From Dermanyssus gallinae (lineage: Eukaryota; Arthropoda; Arachnida; Mesostigmata; Dermanyssidae), in contig QVRM01005931.1 in NCBI GenBank assembly GCA_003439945.1, forward strand, positions 1 through 64,000: 64,000 nucleotides of DNA, in the 5' to 3' direction. Below the pieces are notes generated by a model. It saw only the letters and a program-made list of their open reading frames with translations. It was not told the DNA's origin and did not search any database. Both the position numbers and the translations under genes were made by a program. Positions 23,451 through 43,978 of the stretch are shown here, one piece after another (position 1 is the first letter of the stretch; the number at the start of each line of letters is the position of its first letter).

Positions 23451-24189
23451 GTATACTACTCCGACGAAGAAGTTGATGGTGACAGAAATAGGCAATATTG
23501 TAGCTTTCCAAAGACTAACATAGAATCCAAGTTCTACTACCTGGAATCGATTTTGCTGTTACGAACGTGCCAGCCGAGCAAGTCGACGGTCAAACATCGT
23601 TGGTATTGTTTTATCAGCGAGCTAATTTGTCCACAGTACAGACAACGGCGCGGTGGGTCTGGCAGAGGGAGGGAAGATAGATGGAAACCCCGACGCAGAA
23701 AGAGGGAATTCATGACTAACATACACAAGAATATATCTATCATACAGGTGTTGAGACGATGTTTAGAAGCGTAAAACACGCTACCCACAGTAATATGCGC
23801 GAACGCATAATTCCTCGCAGATCAGCAGCAGAACCGGTGTCAACATCTTAAACAGTAATTGTTTGTAGTGAAAGTAGCTAAGCGAGTAATCGTAATTTAC
23901 TGGCAGCGATCCCGGATCATATGCTGCGTTTCCAGGCTGACTGCACGCTGCTCTTTCCCAGTGCACAGTGTTCCCGAGTGTCTCGAACGTCACCGGTTGT
24001 ACAATGTAGTTAGCCTTGGGTTCTCAAATCTGAGTGTGAGGTTTCTGGCCGTGGCCAGGCGAACAACAGCTAACGAGCAACTGTGTTTGTTAGCTACTTA
24101 ACAACACTGATTTTTCCCGCTTGTTGAGAAAGTTTTTTTTCTGACTTAAGAGGAACACTGTGCGTTGCCTGCTCTATATTCATGCGTAT

Positions 24190-24193
24190 TCTC

Positions 24194-24274
<81 letters not shown>
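24190..24274. repeat. Compound (CT)n(AT)n microsatellite
   Basis: In the A/B spacer; the inverse order of the (TA)n(GA)n tracts at 11.8 and 13.4 kb. Confidence 0.95.
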
Positions 24275-24277
<3 letters not shown>

Positions 24278-25873
24278 CAGACGTCTGCCAACATAGCAAC
24301 GTAAGGTCCTACTCAAACTGTGTCGTATATAATTCAATTCGGGAAGTGAGGAAGCAGATAAAGGCCTATACTGCTCACTACGCCAGTTCAAGCATTTCCC
24401 ACTAAACGATCTTAGCGTGCAGCGGGCGGGGGATATCAGGTTCCCGTGGGCCCTCCAATGAGAATGATTTGCAGTGTAAGTGTAAGCAATTCTACATAGG
24501 CCTCTTTTCATCTACAAAAATGAGGAAAAATCAGCACGTGGTTCATAATCGATAAAGTTGTTCATCCACTAGTACATTATGCACGATAACGCAATTCACA
24601 TGCGTCACGGTTTCCTGCATTGTGGAAAAACTGCGTATCTGCTAACTTGAGTACATGCGATGGTTGGTGGCTCTCGTCCGAACATTTCTAGTAAATAGTT
24701 TCAATTTGTTACAAAAAACACGGATGAAACATTTATTGAAGCAAACAAACCCTAGCTTTATTTATGCGCTTACCTTCGACACCTCTATCGTCACGACCAT
24801 AAATTAAACCACCATCATACATGCATTATCCCGAGAGTTTATCTTATGAGCGCATTAGCAATACTTATAGGTACATGCCCTATCTTCTTCAGTTTAGGAA
24901 AGAGGCAAGTCTCAGCCCTGCCAAAGTGCAACAGCAGGACTGAAGCCCGCCACTTTCTCGAACTGGGGAAGATAAAAAATGTAATCGTCAAAGTTGAGGT
25001 ATCGAAGGATACCTTTGCAAGTGTTTTCAGTACAATTATTTTGCTTTCACTTTCCAACATTGGATGACCTTAAGACTAACTTTTCGTGGGCACACGCCGG
25101 TATTTGCGGTTTCTCTATTGAACAACTTATTCTTTCTCAATTGCACAATTCTGTGAAGTGATGTACGCTCAACCACATTGATATAGCAAGTATTAGTTAT
25201 TACACCATCATTCTGAAACAAGTAGCTTCGGCCTCCCCTCATATTGGAAAAATGCTTATTTTAGCAAATTTTAGGACCTTCTGAAACCGTTACGCTGAGT
25301 GTTCAATACAACTGTGAATATATGTATATAAGATAGCCCTTTCCCTTTATTTTCATTTTCCCCTCTCCGTTGGAAGCCGCTCTTCTCACGGTGCTGAAGT
25401 GAACTCCCTGGTGAAGCTATACTAACGATGTTAGAACTTAAGCTTCTTGCCCTCTAAGAAGCCTTCTGCTTCTGTCTATATTTCTTGCGCTCTCTGTGGA
25501 CTTCAATATTGTCATAGTATGCATCAGATGTCATTGCCAATATAAACAATATTTTTCGGCCTAGCTTAATATATATTTTTTCGTTGAGTGTCGCGATTGC
25601 TGTTTGAAACCTTAGCTTCCTGCTATCTTCCAAGTTACCACGCTAGTTGCATTTCTACATTGCTCTTCACGAGTTTGCAGCGACCAATGCAAACGTTACG
25701 CTAGTTGTTTTCTGTCTAGAATTAAAAAGCCGTGACTCCGCTATACTAATTGCAAAATTGCGCCTAGAATTTGGATTTCATTCTGTATCTAGTTCGTGAG
25801 TGGCCAGTTTGGCGGCTTAGACTTAGCCTGCACTAGTGTTTTTTTTCGTTCGTTCGTTTGTCTTATACGACAT

Positions 25874-25906
25874 GCAGACGCGTCGTTTAGTTTGTCAGAA
25901 GCGGTA
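25874..25906 (+). promoter_or_regulatory. 5' leader block shared with IDE-A
   Basis: Counterpart of the block upstream of IDE-A: GCAGACGCGTC and CAGAAGCGGTA with the same spacing, in the same orientation relative to the gene. Confidence 0.45.
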
Positions 25907-25975
25907 ACGTCATCGAACGAACCGGCACCGGCAAAAACAACCTCGATTCCGAACCACTCCCTACTGGTCCTACGA

Positions 25976-34430
<8,455 letters not shown>

Positions 34431-34614
34431 TTCTAATAGTCGTAGTAGTAGTATTAAGAGTTAGTGTCGCCGGGTATCATCATATCACCGTTCATGTACA
34501 GTATAATGGCTGCTTCGTAGTGAAACGACTGGTGCGTTCAAGAGAAACCATGGATGACCATGTGATTTCCGTGAGAGCTTGATATAGTTTTTCTAACGCA
34601 GGCACTAGCCATCC

Positions 34615-34620
34615 AATAAA
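34615..34620 (+). terminator. Candidate polyadenylation signal of IDE-B
   Basis: AATAAA 185 nt after the IDE-B stop codon, in an otherwise anonymous 3' flank; a plausible end of the transcript. Confidence 0.45.
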
Positions 34621-34914
34621 GTGTGAAGTGCATATTGTATTCGAGGTCTAAACTTTGTTTCTGATGCTACATTAAATAATTACTGTTCATACATACTATC
34701 TATATGTATTATATTTCATTAGGTGATTGGTTACATTCTTCGTTAAGTACACTCTAACTGGTTAAACGCTGGCTTTGTCTAAAGAGTTTCGTTTGACACA
34801 ACGAAACCTAGTAATCACTGTGATCGAGTGGCGCGCGGGCACAACGCACCAATAATAAGATATGGCGGAACACATCACATTTGCGGCATCCTTCCTCCCT
34901 GGAAACTCTCTAAG

Positions 34915-35110
34915 TGGACATCAGTGTGATGGTCATGGTTATCATCGACTAGGGCGCTACCAGCTGGATTCTTTGTGTTGATTGGATTATCTTTGATTTA
35001 CGATTCCCATTGGAAGTAGATAATATACCAGCGCCTATACTGCTACAAGGGTTGCTGGGAAAACACCAGATATATTCGGCCCCACCTTCGGATAACATGG
35101 GACGTCTAAG
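34915..35110 (+). mobile_element. SINE family 3, degraded copy
   Basis: GATGGTCATGGTTATCATCGACTAGGG matches the tRNA-like head, and CTGCTACAAGGGTTGCTGGG followed by ATATTCGGCC matches the body of the 33.3-kb copy. Downstream of IDE-B. Confidence 0.5.
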
Positions 35111-35213
35111 ATGTTTATTACTAAACAAAAAAAATATTATATATACATATATATATATAAATTATGGTTGCGTCTTTTATTGTTTTTGCCAGCAATTACC
35201 TCTACCTTTCGTT

Positions 35214-35216
<3 letters not shown>

Positions 35217-35247
<31 letters not shown>
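35217..35247. repeat. (AT)n microsatellite
   Basis: Precedes the LINE 3' end at 35250. Confidence 0.95.
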
Positions 35248-35248
<1 letters not shown>

Positions 35249-35249
35249 A

Positions 35250-35378
35250 CTTAGGCGTACATTGGTCCCAGCATTGAGTCCAGATTGGCTCATAGTTCTC
35301 TCTTATAGTTCTTACTTACTTATTTTCCACCCTTTATTCGGCAAATAAAGGCGCTTTCTATTCTATTCTATTCTTGCT
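35250..35378 (+). mobile_element. LINE 3' terminus
   Basis: CGGCAAATAAAGGCGCTTTC followed by TATTCTATTCTATTCT is a typical LINE 3' end, with a polyadenylation-like word and a tandem tail. No coding part is attached. Confidence 0.5.
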
Positions 35379-35417
35379 CTAACTCTCTTTTTATCAGGGC
35401 AAACCTAGATAAACATT

Positions 35418-35740
35418 TTACTGTTGTTTTTGACAACGTTTCCAGGTATTCGTAGCCTTGCCGTGACCGCTTAGCTCGGAAATTCCACCGAAACTGTTTA
35501 AAAGTTGGAGCTTTTTGGGTTGGCATACAGTAAAGTGATCCCACACTACCTGTATGCCGTAGGAGGCCACCGACCCACAGGCGACCATGAAAGTAAAGAA
35601 AGTTTTAAGCATGCCCAGAGAATACTTTTGAGGTATGTTTTGTATCTTGATTATCATGTCTGTCCGAACCCGTTCTGCAGTATGTTCGTCATGTGTGTTG
35701 CCTTTTGTAGAAAAGTTCACCCCAAGATAACAGAAGTCAC
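35418..35740 (-). mobile_element. LINE RT C-terminal remnant
   Basis: The minus strand reads LGMLKTFFTFMVACGSVASY, GIQVVWDHFTVCQPKKLQLL, resembling the K..P..SYG...W..LT...L post-RT region seen again at 56.6-57.2 kb (minus). Confidence 0.55.
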
Positions 35741-35779
35741 TGACGGATTAGGGGGTCGGAGCGACTGTATCGTGAGCAG

Positions 35780-38160
35780 ATTTGATAATTGATAGGAGGG
35801 CGCCTAACAGGGTGGATAATGGAAGGGGGACTAGGATTGTTATCCTGGGCTAACTCATAACAGCACTGTCTGTGGGAGACATGTAACATGAAAGTTGAGT
35901 TTTCGTAGATTGTACTTCGCACATTATTCATGGAGCACCAGCTACATACCACCTCTGAAATTAGTTCCTCGTCTTCATCTTGTTCTTGCCATTTAGAAAG
36001 CGGTCTAAAATATGATTGGCACTAATGTCGATAATAGTGACATACGGTTTAAATTGTATACGAGGAATGGATAGAATTCAGTTCGACAAAATTGAGTGAT
36101 TTCAATTCTTATTGCAGCACTATAGGTGTACACTGACTAAATGGCACTCTGTAGACTATCGACGCACTTTAGTATTCACAGCAAGATCACAGCTTGCGTT
36201 GCTATAACTGATATACTACGAGCTGCAGCCTGAGCGCTATTATAGTCCTACAGTAGCTGACGTGATATGTAGGGCTATAGAAGCTGTAAAAAGCTTGTTT
36301 CCAAGTCAGTGAAAGCTATTGAGTTTATCTTCGGAACCGGGAACTGCACTCTATCCGGTACGATACGAATTCATGTTAGGAACGCCAAATAGCTACTAGT
36401 TTGACCACAATCACACGGAGCACAGCTCATATTCACATCCACACACACACCGACTGAATCGGGTTCGCATCAACAAATAGAATTACACACCAGCTGGATC
36501 ATAAGGTGGACCCATATTAGACCACCAGTAAGCTAAACAATTCGCTTGTACTTTCCATATTTAGCGTTCTTAGCAGCTGCCACGCAGTGAGGTAATCACT
36601 ATGGTTTGGAATACAAGCATGCTGTGATGGCCTGTGTCAGGTACATTGTCTTGTTGACGCGGACTGTGCAACGGCTAATAACCATACAAATTCAGAACAA
36701 CGCACAATCAACAGCCACCCCAAAGCAGTTTCAATTAACAATGGTGCATGGAGCGGGCTCAGGAACTTATGCAATATAGACTCGTACTGGTACTATAGTT
36801 TTAACAATTGCCTCTTTTGCATGTTTATGTAGAAAAGACTGCTTCGCGCTGTGCCTTGCCGATAAATCAGCACCCGAAACAATGAAAAGTCGAATTATCT
36901 AAACGACGCTATCTAGATAATAACGTCCTTTTATAGTGTGAATCGTTTGCCTGTATGCCCTTAAGGTCTCCTGAATCTCATGTCCCAGCCGCGCGGTGTT
37001 GAACGCTCCCGCCGTTACTTAAGGCATCAGCTGATGTACGTCTTGGTTCTCATCTCCCATCCGTACAGATTATACATACAGATTATACAGTTATACAGTC
37101 AGCTGCTCGCGGCATGTTATTTGAGAGAGACATCCGTGTAGTATTTAGCTGGGAGATACTTCGGTGGTCACCCTAGAGGTGCTGTTGTAGGCCCCTGATA
37201 ATTCCTTCAGCCGATTCCGGCGGTACCCTCCGAATAACCTCCTAGCTGTCTCCAAGACTCTTCTCAAGGCGTTCTAAATTATTTTTATTAGGTTGTGCGA
37301 CTACGGGTGATCATCCTGTGTTATGTGGGGTCTGGGTTCAACGTCGAAGGCCTTCGCAATGTGATGGAACTCACAATTCCTAATGAAATTGTCATTGCAC
37401 GGCTCATTGCAAAACTAATATGGCATTCGGATACATCGCTAGTGACTTCAGGGTGTACAGATTAGTATTTTCATCATTAACCTATGAAACATGGATAGGG
37501 CAATAGGAGTAAAAAGCGTACTTACTTATTCCTACACAGTCCCCACAATGTTACGAGCGCCGTCTGGTACCTGAATTCTTTACCCAGTCGTCCCAGGTGG
37601 CATATGAACGTTGCCTTCAGTTTTTATCGGTATCAAATGCCCCTTCTCGTCATTTGCAAATTTCTGCAAGAACCTGTAGCACTTCGTGTAGGATGGTCTG
37701 GCTTTCCGTCTGCACTCTGCACGTGGTACATTTTCTTCTGAAACCTCTCTATTATGTCGTTTTATTTAGCGTTTCGGTCACCGACTTTTTTCTTACTGCT
37801 GTGTGTTTGAACTGTACACGCTTCTACATCCCAATGTTAAGCATCTATTCACAATGAGCATCGCTCAAAGCAAATTCGATAAACAACAGGGATAAAATCG
37901 GCGACACCCCAATAGAGTGACAAATGAGACCGGCACTCTAGTCTCTTAGACCACGCCGCTGTATTTTTCCTTGCTCAAAATTGCCCAACTAGCCTGCTGA
38001 ATTTTTGTTGGCGGTCTCGGCAATTCCGGTTTTACGCAAGAAAAACCTCCTAGTAAAACACTGTTACCGCTACCACTGTACATTTTTCGTTTTATAGATA
38101 CTTTTGTGGCGTTCATCGTTCACATTGGTATAGCGTGTGTATCGTACATGTATGCCACTT
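35780..38160. other. Anonymous intergenic DNA
   Basis: No gene, TE or long repeat recognised; short ORFs look random. A small (CA)n-like run is near 36440. Confidence 0.4.
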
Positions 38161-38162
38161 AC

Positions 38163-38664
38163 TTTTAGCTTCTCTCTTGGTACTGCCATCGCGCCACCTT
38201 GAAAACCGCGACCCTGACCTTCCCCAGAGTAACCAGCGTCTGTCTGTCCGTCTGCTGTACCTGTGGTGACTGCCGCCGAAATGTCCACAAAAAAATTTTC
38301 TACACATAATTTACAAATTCATCACTAGGAAATAGAGTAATATTGTTACTTACTAACAGATAGACCAATCGTACTGTTAAAAACAGTTGTTTCTCATGAA
38401 CGCGTACCGTTACAGATTCACCTACCTCCTGACATCTTAGCTAAGAAGACCAAATCCATTCTATTCGGCTATCGTGCCGAGAAGATTTGTAAAAAGCAAC
38501 ACACTACCCTTGGGTCATCTGGAACATTTTGTCGCATTTTCTGTAATACCTACTCCGGGATGAGACCTGGCTCTTTGACGGAGAGTGGTACACGAGCACG
38601 CTGAACTTCCGGGTATTCTTCGATTTGCTTCTGCTCTGCATTCGTGACGACGTGGCCTGGTAGG
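38163..38664 (-). other. Possible exons of an unrecognised minus-strand gene
   Basis: An open segment beginning at 38664 after acceptor AACCCAG encodes LPGHVVTNAEQKQIEEYPEV and ends at a stop near 38550. A second open segment, 38260-38163, runs from acceptor CACAG to a strong donor GTAAGT and encodes a Gly-rich stretch (GYSGEGQGRGFQGG). Both read like protein, but how they join is unclear. Confidence 0.22.
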
Positions 38665-39126
38665 CTGGGTTGAAATTAGAGTTGTAAATACTTTCCAGGA
38701 CTTGAAATATACGACCACGTGTCAGTAGAAGTCCGCACTGCTCTGTAAGTGTCCCCTCCCCTCTCTCCTCGTTGTCTGTGTAATCGCGTAGGAGTGCCCC
38801 GTGGAGTGGATCTTGCAGCGTCTTTGCAGACCGCCGGCCGGTTTATCTTTTATGGGAAGTTTCGGGAATGAATAATGCGCATATGTCGCTGGCAGTTATC
38901 AGCAAGCAGTGTATGGCTCAAAAATCCACTTAACCCGTATGGCTCTCCCCAATGCACCCCAGGCTCGAAATTTTTGCGTAGCATTTCTTCAACATTATCC
39001 GATCCGGTCCTAGCCCGTCTTGAGCATGGTTCCACTCGGATACGCTCCTCGATAGTCCCCGACGCGGTAACCCCTGAACCCCTGAACCCCTGCGGTTTGT
39101 GCGTTCTCGATCCTCGTGCAGACTCT

Positions 39127-39189
39127 TTACGGAAGAAGGTTTACTGAAGAATCAGTATAAAAGAAGTTACGGAAGAAGGTTTACTGAAG
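39127..39189 (+). repeat. 23-nt direct repeat, period 40
   Basis: TTACGGAAGAAGGTTTACTG followed by AAG occurs at 39127-39149 and 39167-39189. Confidence 0.8.
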
Positions 39190-39406
39190 TAGTCGCAGAA
39201 GCATATTGTTCCACACCTCTGGACCGTTTGCACGACGAAATAGCTGAGATTAGCGCGCACAAATAATCTTTCTCCACTACAAAGCTCTAGTTTCCTTTGT
39301 GAAAAACGCGATCTCAAGATCAAAAGGTTTCTTTTTTGAAAGTTCCGCAAGGCTTAATCGATAGTTAGAAACCACTAGCGTATTCATTTTTAGATTTTAT
39401 ATTATG

Positions 39407-39432
39407 CGCGAGATAACCTCAGTTATCTCGCG
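39407..39432. repeat. Perfect short hairpin
   Basis: CGCGAGATAAC, loop CTCA, then GTTATCTCGCG: an 11-bp perfect stem. Same build as the hairpin at 5657. Confidence 0.6.
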
Positions 39433-40612
39433 TTCCTTTATTTGGCGGTGGCATTGCAAGAGAATATGACGGATCCTGCTCGTGTTTTTTCATTTGTAAG
39501 ACAGACGAGTGCTGACAAGCTCAGTTCGAACGTAATCCAAGCGTCGCCTCAAGCAATCCTCTCGCAAACCGACAAGAGTGGGAACGCCAATTGGGAACGT
39601 TGAATCCATTGCACGACAAAGTTTTGTAATCAAAAGATATGGTTAATTTTATACTCTAAAGTTTTGTCAGTGCCTGCGTTGCATTTTGGAGCTTATTGAG
39701 AAACTCTCTCCAACAATGCACGTTATTATTGCGGCTAGCATATCTCTACTAGTCACCAAAACAACAAAGGTTTCCTCTGCGAGTTCAGGAGTTTCAGTGG
39801 AATCCTTTGTAGAACAACTGCTACCGATGATTTATTTCAGTTTATTATTTATTACTTACCTGCACTGTTGACGTCAGTACTTCAGCGGCTGTAAATCGTA
39901 GCAAGAAAGGTATTCTGGCTACTCGTATTTTGCATTTTAGTATTTTGATTTTTTAGGTTTGCAGTAGGCTTCAAATATCTTATGATATAGGCATGTTTAT
40001 TTAGCAGGCTGAGTGAGCCGTTAGGAGCACTTTATTTCGTTTATAATAGAAACAAAGAAATAACAATTTGTTTTTTTCTGAAACGTTTATTAAAACTAAT
40101 AAACATTGCACTATATGTATATACTCACAAATTGCTAGTCAGATATATTAACACAGACGACACTTTGCTTGTCACAGTTCTTGAAATTTTCCCCATATAT
40201 GTCAGCCGCGGAAATGGATCTCTCAATTACTTATTGGCTGGTCAGGTCAGACTCGAGCTAAACGTATGAAAACCACTGAGTCAACGACAAACTCTCGTAG
40301 CTTTCACAAAAGGTTTGAAATGTCGATCACACAACTCGAGCATGCATTTGCCTGCATTGCCCTTACGGAAACCCCAACCCGATGAGCTCTTGTGACTCTC
40401 TAGGACTCTTCAAATTACGTTAAAGGCCGAAGGTTTTTAAGCTCTCTGTACACGGTAAGCTTGGTTTCACGGAAATGTTACACACACGGCAGAAGCAAGC
40501 CTGAGTCGTGTTGTGGAACTACAGACTCATTTTTGACAGCACCGCTATAGGCGGTCGTCGGAAGCCCTAGCTAACTTACTAGATCACCGATCAGCCTTCG
40601 ATAAATTCAGCT

Positions 40613-41020
40613 CTAAAGTTTTGCCAGTGGTTGCGAGGCAATTTGCGGCTTGCTGAGAAACTCGTTCCACCAAGGCACTCGGCCCATATTATCACCGTCG
40701 AGAAGAGTCTGTATGAGGCGCTTGTAGACCTCGCCGTCCGAATGACCAAGAACCGACTGAAGTACAAAGTCCGGAGGGGCAATCGCGTCGGCTAGAGACA
40801 CGGAATCGTCCTTCAGTTGCACGCAAAGCGATAACAGCTGATCGCGAACAATCCTCAGCAGGTGGGGTCCCGTTGCGAAGCCACCCGCATAAAGGTCTGC
40901 CAAACGTTTTTCCAGACACCACAGTCCAAATGTAAGAGTGATCCGTGTGAGTAGGTTGCGTGGCACACCTTTTGAGGGACCCTCCTCCGATAATTCGTCG
41001 AATCGCCTCAGAACAACCAA
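40613..41020 (-). CDS. ACOX3: ACOX3 exon 5 with PTS1
   Basis: 408 nt after acceptor TTTCCAG. It starts [20 protein letters not shown], contains [20 protein letters not shown] and ends QPLAKL followed by TAG. AKL is an accepted peroxisomal targeting tripeptide. Confidence 0.92.
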   Translation of the reverse strand: MVVLRRFDELSEEGPSKGVPRNLLTRITLTFGLWCLEKRLADLYAGGFATGPHLLRIVRDQLLSLCVQLKDDSVSLADAIAPPDFVLQSVLGHSDGEVYKRLIQTLLDGDNMGRVPWWNEFLSKPQIASQPLAKL

Positions 41021-42735
41021 CTGGAAAATTGACAAAAGGCAGATTAGTAAGACACAAATAGTATTGCAGCAACGAAATTAAATATTGAGTAATGTGCTCC
41101 GGTTCGGAGTGTAACCACGACGAAGGGAAAACCAATTTTGCCTAATGCGGAGTGCTGGAGCTAGGCATGTATGAGATGAGAGAATCACCATGACAAGCAA
41201 CTCCACTTTCGATGGGTAAATATTTCCGCATGCACTGGCATATATCGTTGACTTGTACACGCCTAATGTGTACCCAATCTAGGTTGCCGATTGAATGATC
41301 GAGAACATCTCGTACTGGTGAAGCGATTACTATGTCTCCGCATAAGGGCTGGCCTTTGCACGGGTACTGTCACAAATAGTGAGTGATCGTCGTTTAGCTA
41401 GATGCGTACCTCAATGAAGACCAGTGAAAGCTCCCTGGCGACAAACACCTGCGTATTGTTTTTTGCATTCCGAGTGTCGGACGTCGCCCGGTGGGCTTCC
41501 AGGGCGAGCTGCCACTGCTGAAGGAGGTAGCACACGAGCCACTCGTAGATCTGCAGAACTTCTTCTACGGTTAGCTCGGTCTTGTCGTCTCTGACGAAGC
41601 CTCGTCGCTCGGCGAGGATCCGATCCCTCGCTTCGAGAAACTGCAGACTGGCCACGGCCAGCAGTGAGCTCTTCGTGCCTTCGACTGCGGCCAACAAAAC
41701 GTTGCTTGTCTGCTGTAGCAGTACGTTGTTGTCGCCCTCGTACGTGCAATTGGCGTCGTGATCCTCACGAACGTCCGCCAGACCAGCGGCTCTCAGATAG
41801 CCGTGTCCTCCACACGCCTCACGGGCGACCTTTACTCGAACGTCCCAAAACATACACCGTACACAAAGAGAGAGAGGGGGGGAAGAGAGAGAAGACAAGA
41901 GAAGGCTCAATTGTCAGTTACATTGCGCAAGATTGGGCAATCGGGAACAAAATAGTCCTAGGTAGGTTTCACTATACTAGTTCCCACTGTGTGTGTGTGT
42001 CTGTGTTAGATGTTAGTGGTTGTTCCGCGCTTCGTTGCTCACTCTATCGTCTACGAACAATCTATACATATAGCGAAAATGAGAATCTTGGGCTATAATA
42101 TTGGTGTCTAATAAAGAGTAGATAACGTAAGGATAAAGACAGTTAGATGGATAGATAGACAAACTCCACTTTACTTGGAGTGCGTCGCGAGCTAGCCAGG
42201 AAGCGAAGCATTTCGCCGCACAAGAGACGATATGCAACTCGACGCCTTGCTCCGACCGCAGCGGGACTGCGTTCGCCGAACAGCGTCGCCATATGGAACG
42301 TAATGAAGTCGCGGTTGAGTGCAAACGCGTAATAGCTCATGATGACGGCCCCGCAAAGCAGTGGCATTAGACGCCATTGCTGGAGTTGGTACTCGAGCAC
42401 GGGAATTTCGGCGGCACCTTCTTCGGGAGCAAACTGGCTCCGAACGGCCGAATACCTGTAGGGCAAGCCAATTCAAAACCGTTCAGAGTTGCTCACCGTA
42501 CAAGGCTCAGGTTCGAACAGTATTAGCAGCAACTGTGGTCAACAATGGCACTATTAGCAGTACGCGTGACGCGCCACACAGACTCTTTTGCTATCTAATC
42601 ACTACTTCTATCGGCCTGCCTGAATAAACTATCAGGTTCACCGCTTTTCACAAAGGTGATGGCACCACAAAAGATATAGTTATTTCATTTATAATAGTTT
42701 TACAAATATTTCACTTATTAAATACACCGCCTTGA

Positions 42736-42778
<43 letters not shown>

Positions 42779-43940
42779 TGACTGCTTTAAAACAAGCTTT
42801 TTTTGTCTACGCATCTGACAACTAAGTCTATTTATTAATTGTTAATCTCGACTATATATATGAGGTAAATGAAAAAAATTAAAAGATGTTAGTAAAACAG
42901 CTGTGCTCTGCCGGCCTTACGTATGTGACCATAACGTAGCTAGTAGTAAGCGCTACCTTATGGCGATGACGACCGCCTTGACGAGGTTGACAGAGCTAAA
43001 GCCAACGATGGCCACGCGTCCCATCGACAGCGAGCCCAGCGTCATTCCGAGCCGCTTCGACGCGTTCTTGACAGCTGTCTGGTACTGTCCGTCGGGCGTG
43101 ACGTCGCCCGTCCGATTCAGCAGACACTCGCGCTGCACGCGGTAGTGGTTGAACATGGCGAAACCGTTGTCGAGCCCGTTCAGACCCATTTTCGGGCCCA
43201 TATCGCCAACCGTGACGCCGGGGTACGGCGCAAGCGTGCGCCGATCTCTGACCGGCACCACAAAACCATGCAGGCCGTGCGAGACCCCGTCCGGCGTGTA
43301 CAGCTGGGCAAACACGATGGCGTGCGTGGCCGTCTGGCCGAGATTGCCCGACCACACCTTAGCAGCCTCGATGTCCGGCGTGTGCAGAACGAACTCCTGC
43401 GTCGTCGGATCGTACCGGGCTTCGGTGCGCATACCTCGCGTGTTCGTTCCGTGGCTGAGCTCGGTCAGCGCGAAGCAGCCGATCGCCTCGAACGCCATCA
43501 GGTCGGGAATGAGGTCGAGGTGGCGCTGAGTGCCGAGTCCCCTCAGCGCCCCGATGCACATGTCGACGGAGAGTACCTTTTTGAGGCACAGCGACCAGTC
43601 GAACGAGCCCACGCAGTTGTTCAGCACACTCGGCAGGACCGGATTCTCGAAGAACTCCTCCTGCGTAAAGAAGCGGTACTCGAGCAGACGCTTGATCTGA
43701 AGAAACGTCGCCTTGCGTTGGTCCTGGATCGCGCCACGGTCCACTCCGGGAAGCCGCACAAAAATAGGATCGCGTTCCAGAGTCCGGTACACTCTTGCCT
43801 TAAATCGTACAATCGGTTCCGCTACGAATCAACGCAAAATCGAGCGAAACCGAACGTCATTCGTCACTCGACTGCCCTGCTTCATTCTGAACTCATTCCT
43901 CACACGTGTACTCGTAGTAATATTGTGCCAAAATTGCATG

Positions 43941-43978
<38 letters not shown>

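Larger units (their letters stand above)
22700..25795. other. Spacer between divergent IDE-A and IDE-B
   Basis: No gene is recognised. It holds a diverged direct repeat (about 23101-23220 and 23325-23450), a (CT)n(AT)n tract at 24190-24274 and anonymous DNA. Promoters of both genes should lie at its two ends, though no TATA or Inr element can be assigned with confidence. Confidence 0.45.
38700..40600. other. Anonymous DNA with small repeats
   Basis: Holds an 8-bp tandem repeat (AACCCCTG three times, 39069-39092), a 23-nt direct repeat with 40-nt period (39127-39189) and a perfect hairpin at 39407-39432. A minus-strand frame at about 38900-39035 (NVEEMLRKNFEPGVHWGEPY) looks protein-like but is not recognised. 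Confidence 0.4.

Noticed and set aside
24839..25067. Mirror-like ORFs of 73 codons on both strands
   Set aside because: Partial complementarity within the segment is short and imperfect; neither frame has a recognisable domain.
25796..25975. 60-codon upstream extension of IDE-B
   Set aside because: It begins at a GTG, has no ATG in frame, no presequence character, and corresponds to the non-coding leader of IDE-A.
41664..42098. Plus-strand ORF across ACOX3 exon 4 and intron
   Set aside because: Overlaps a conserved exon on the other strand and shows no family motif.
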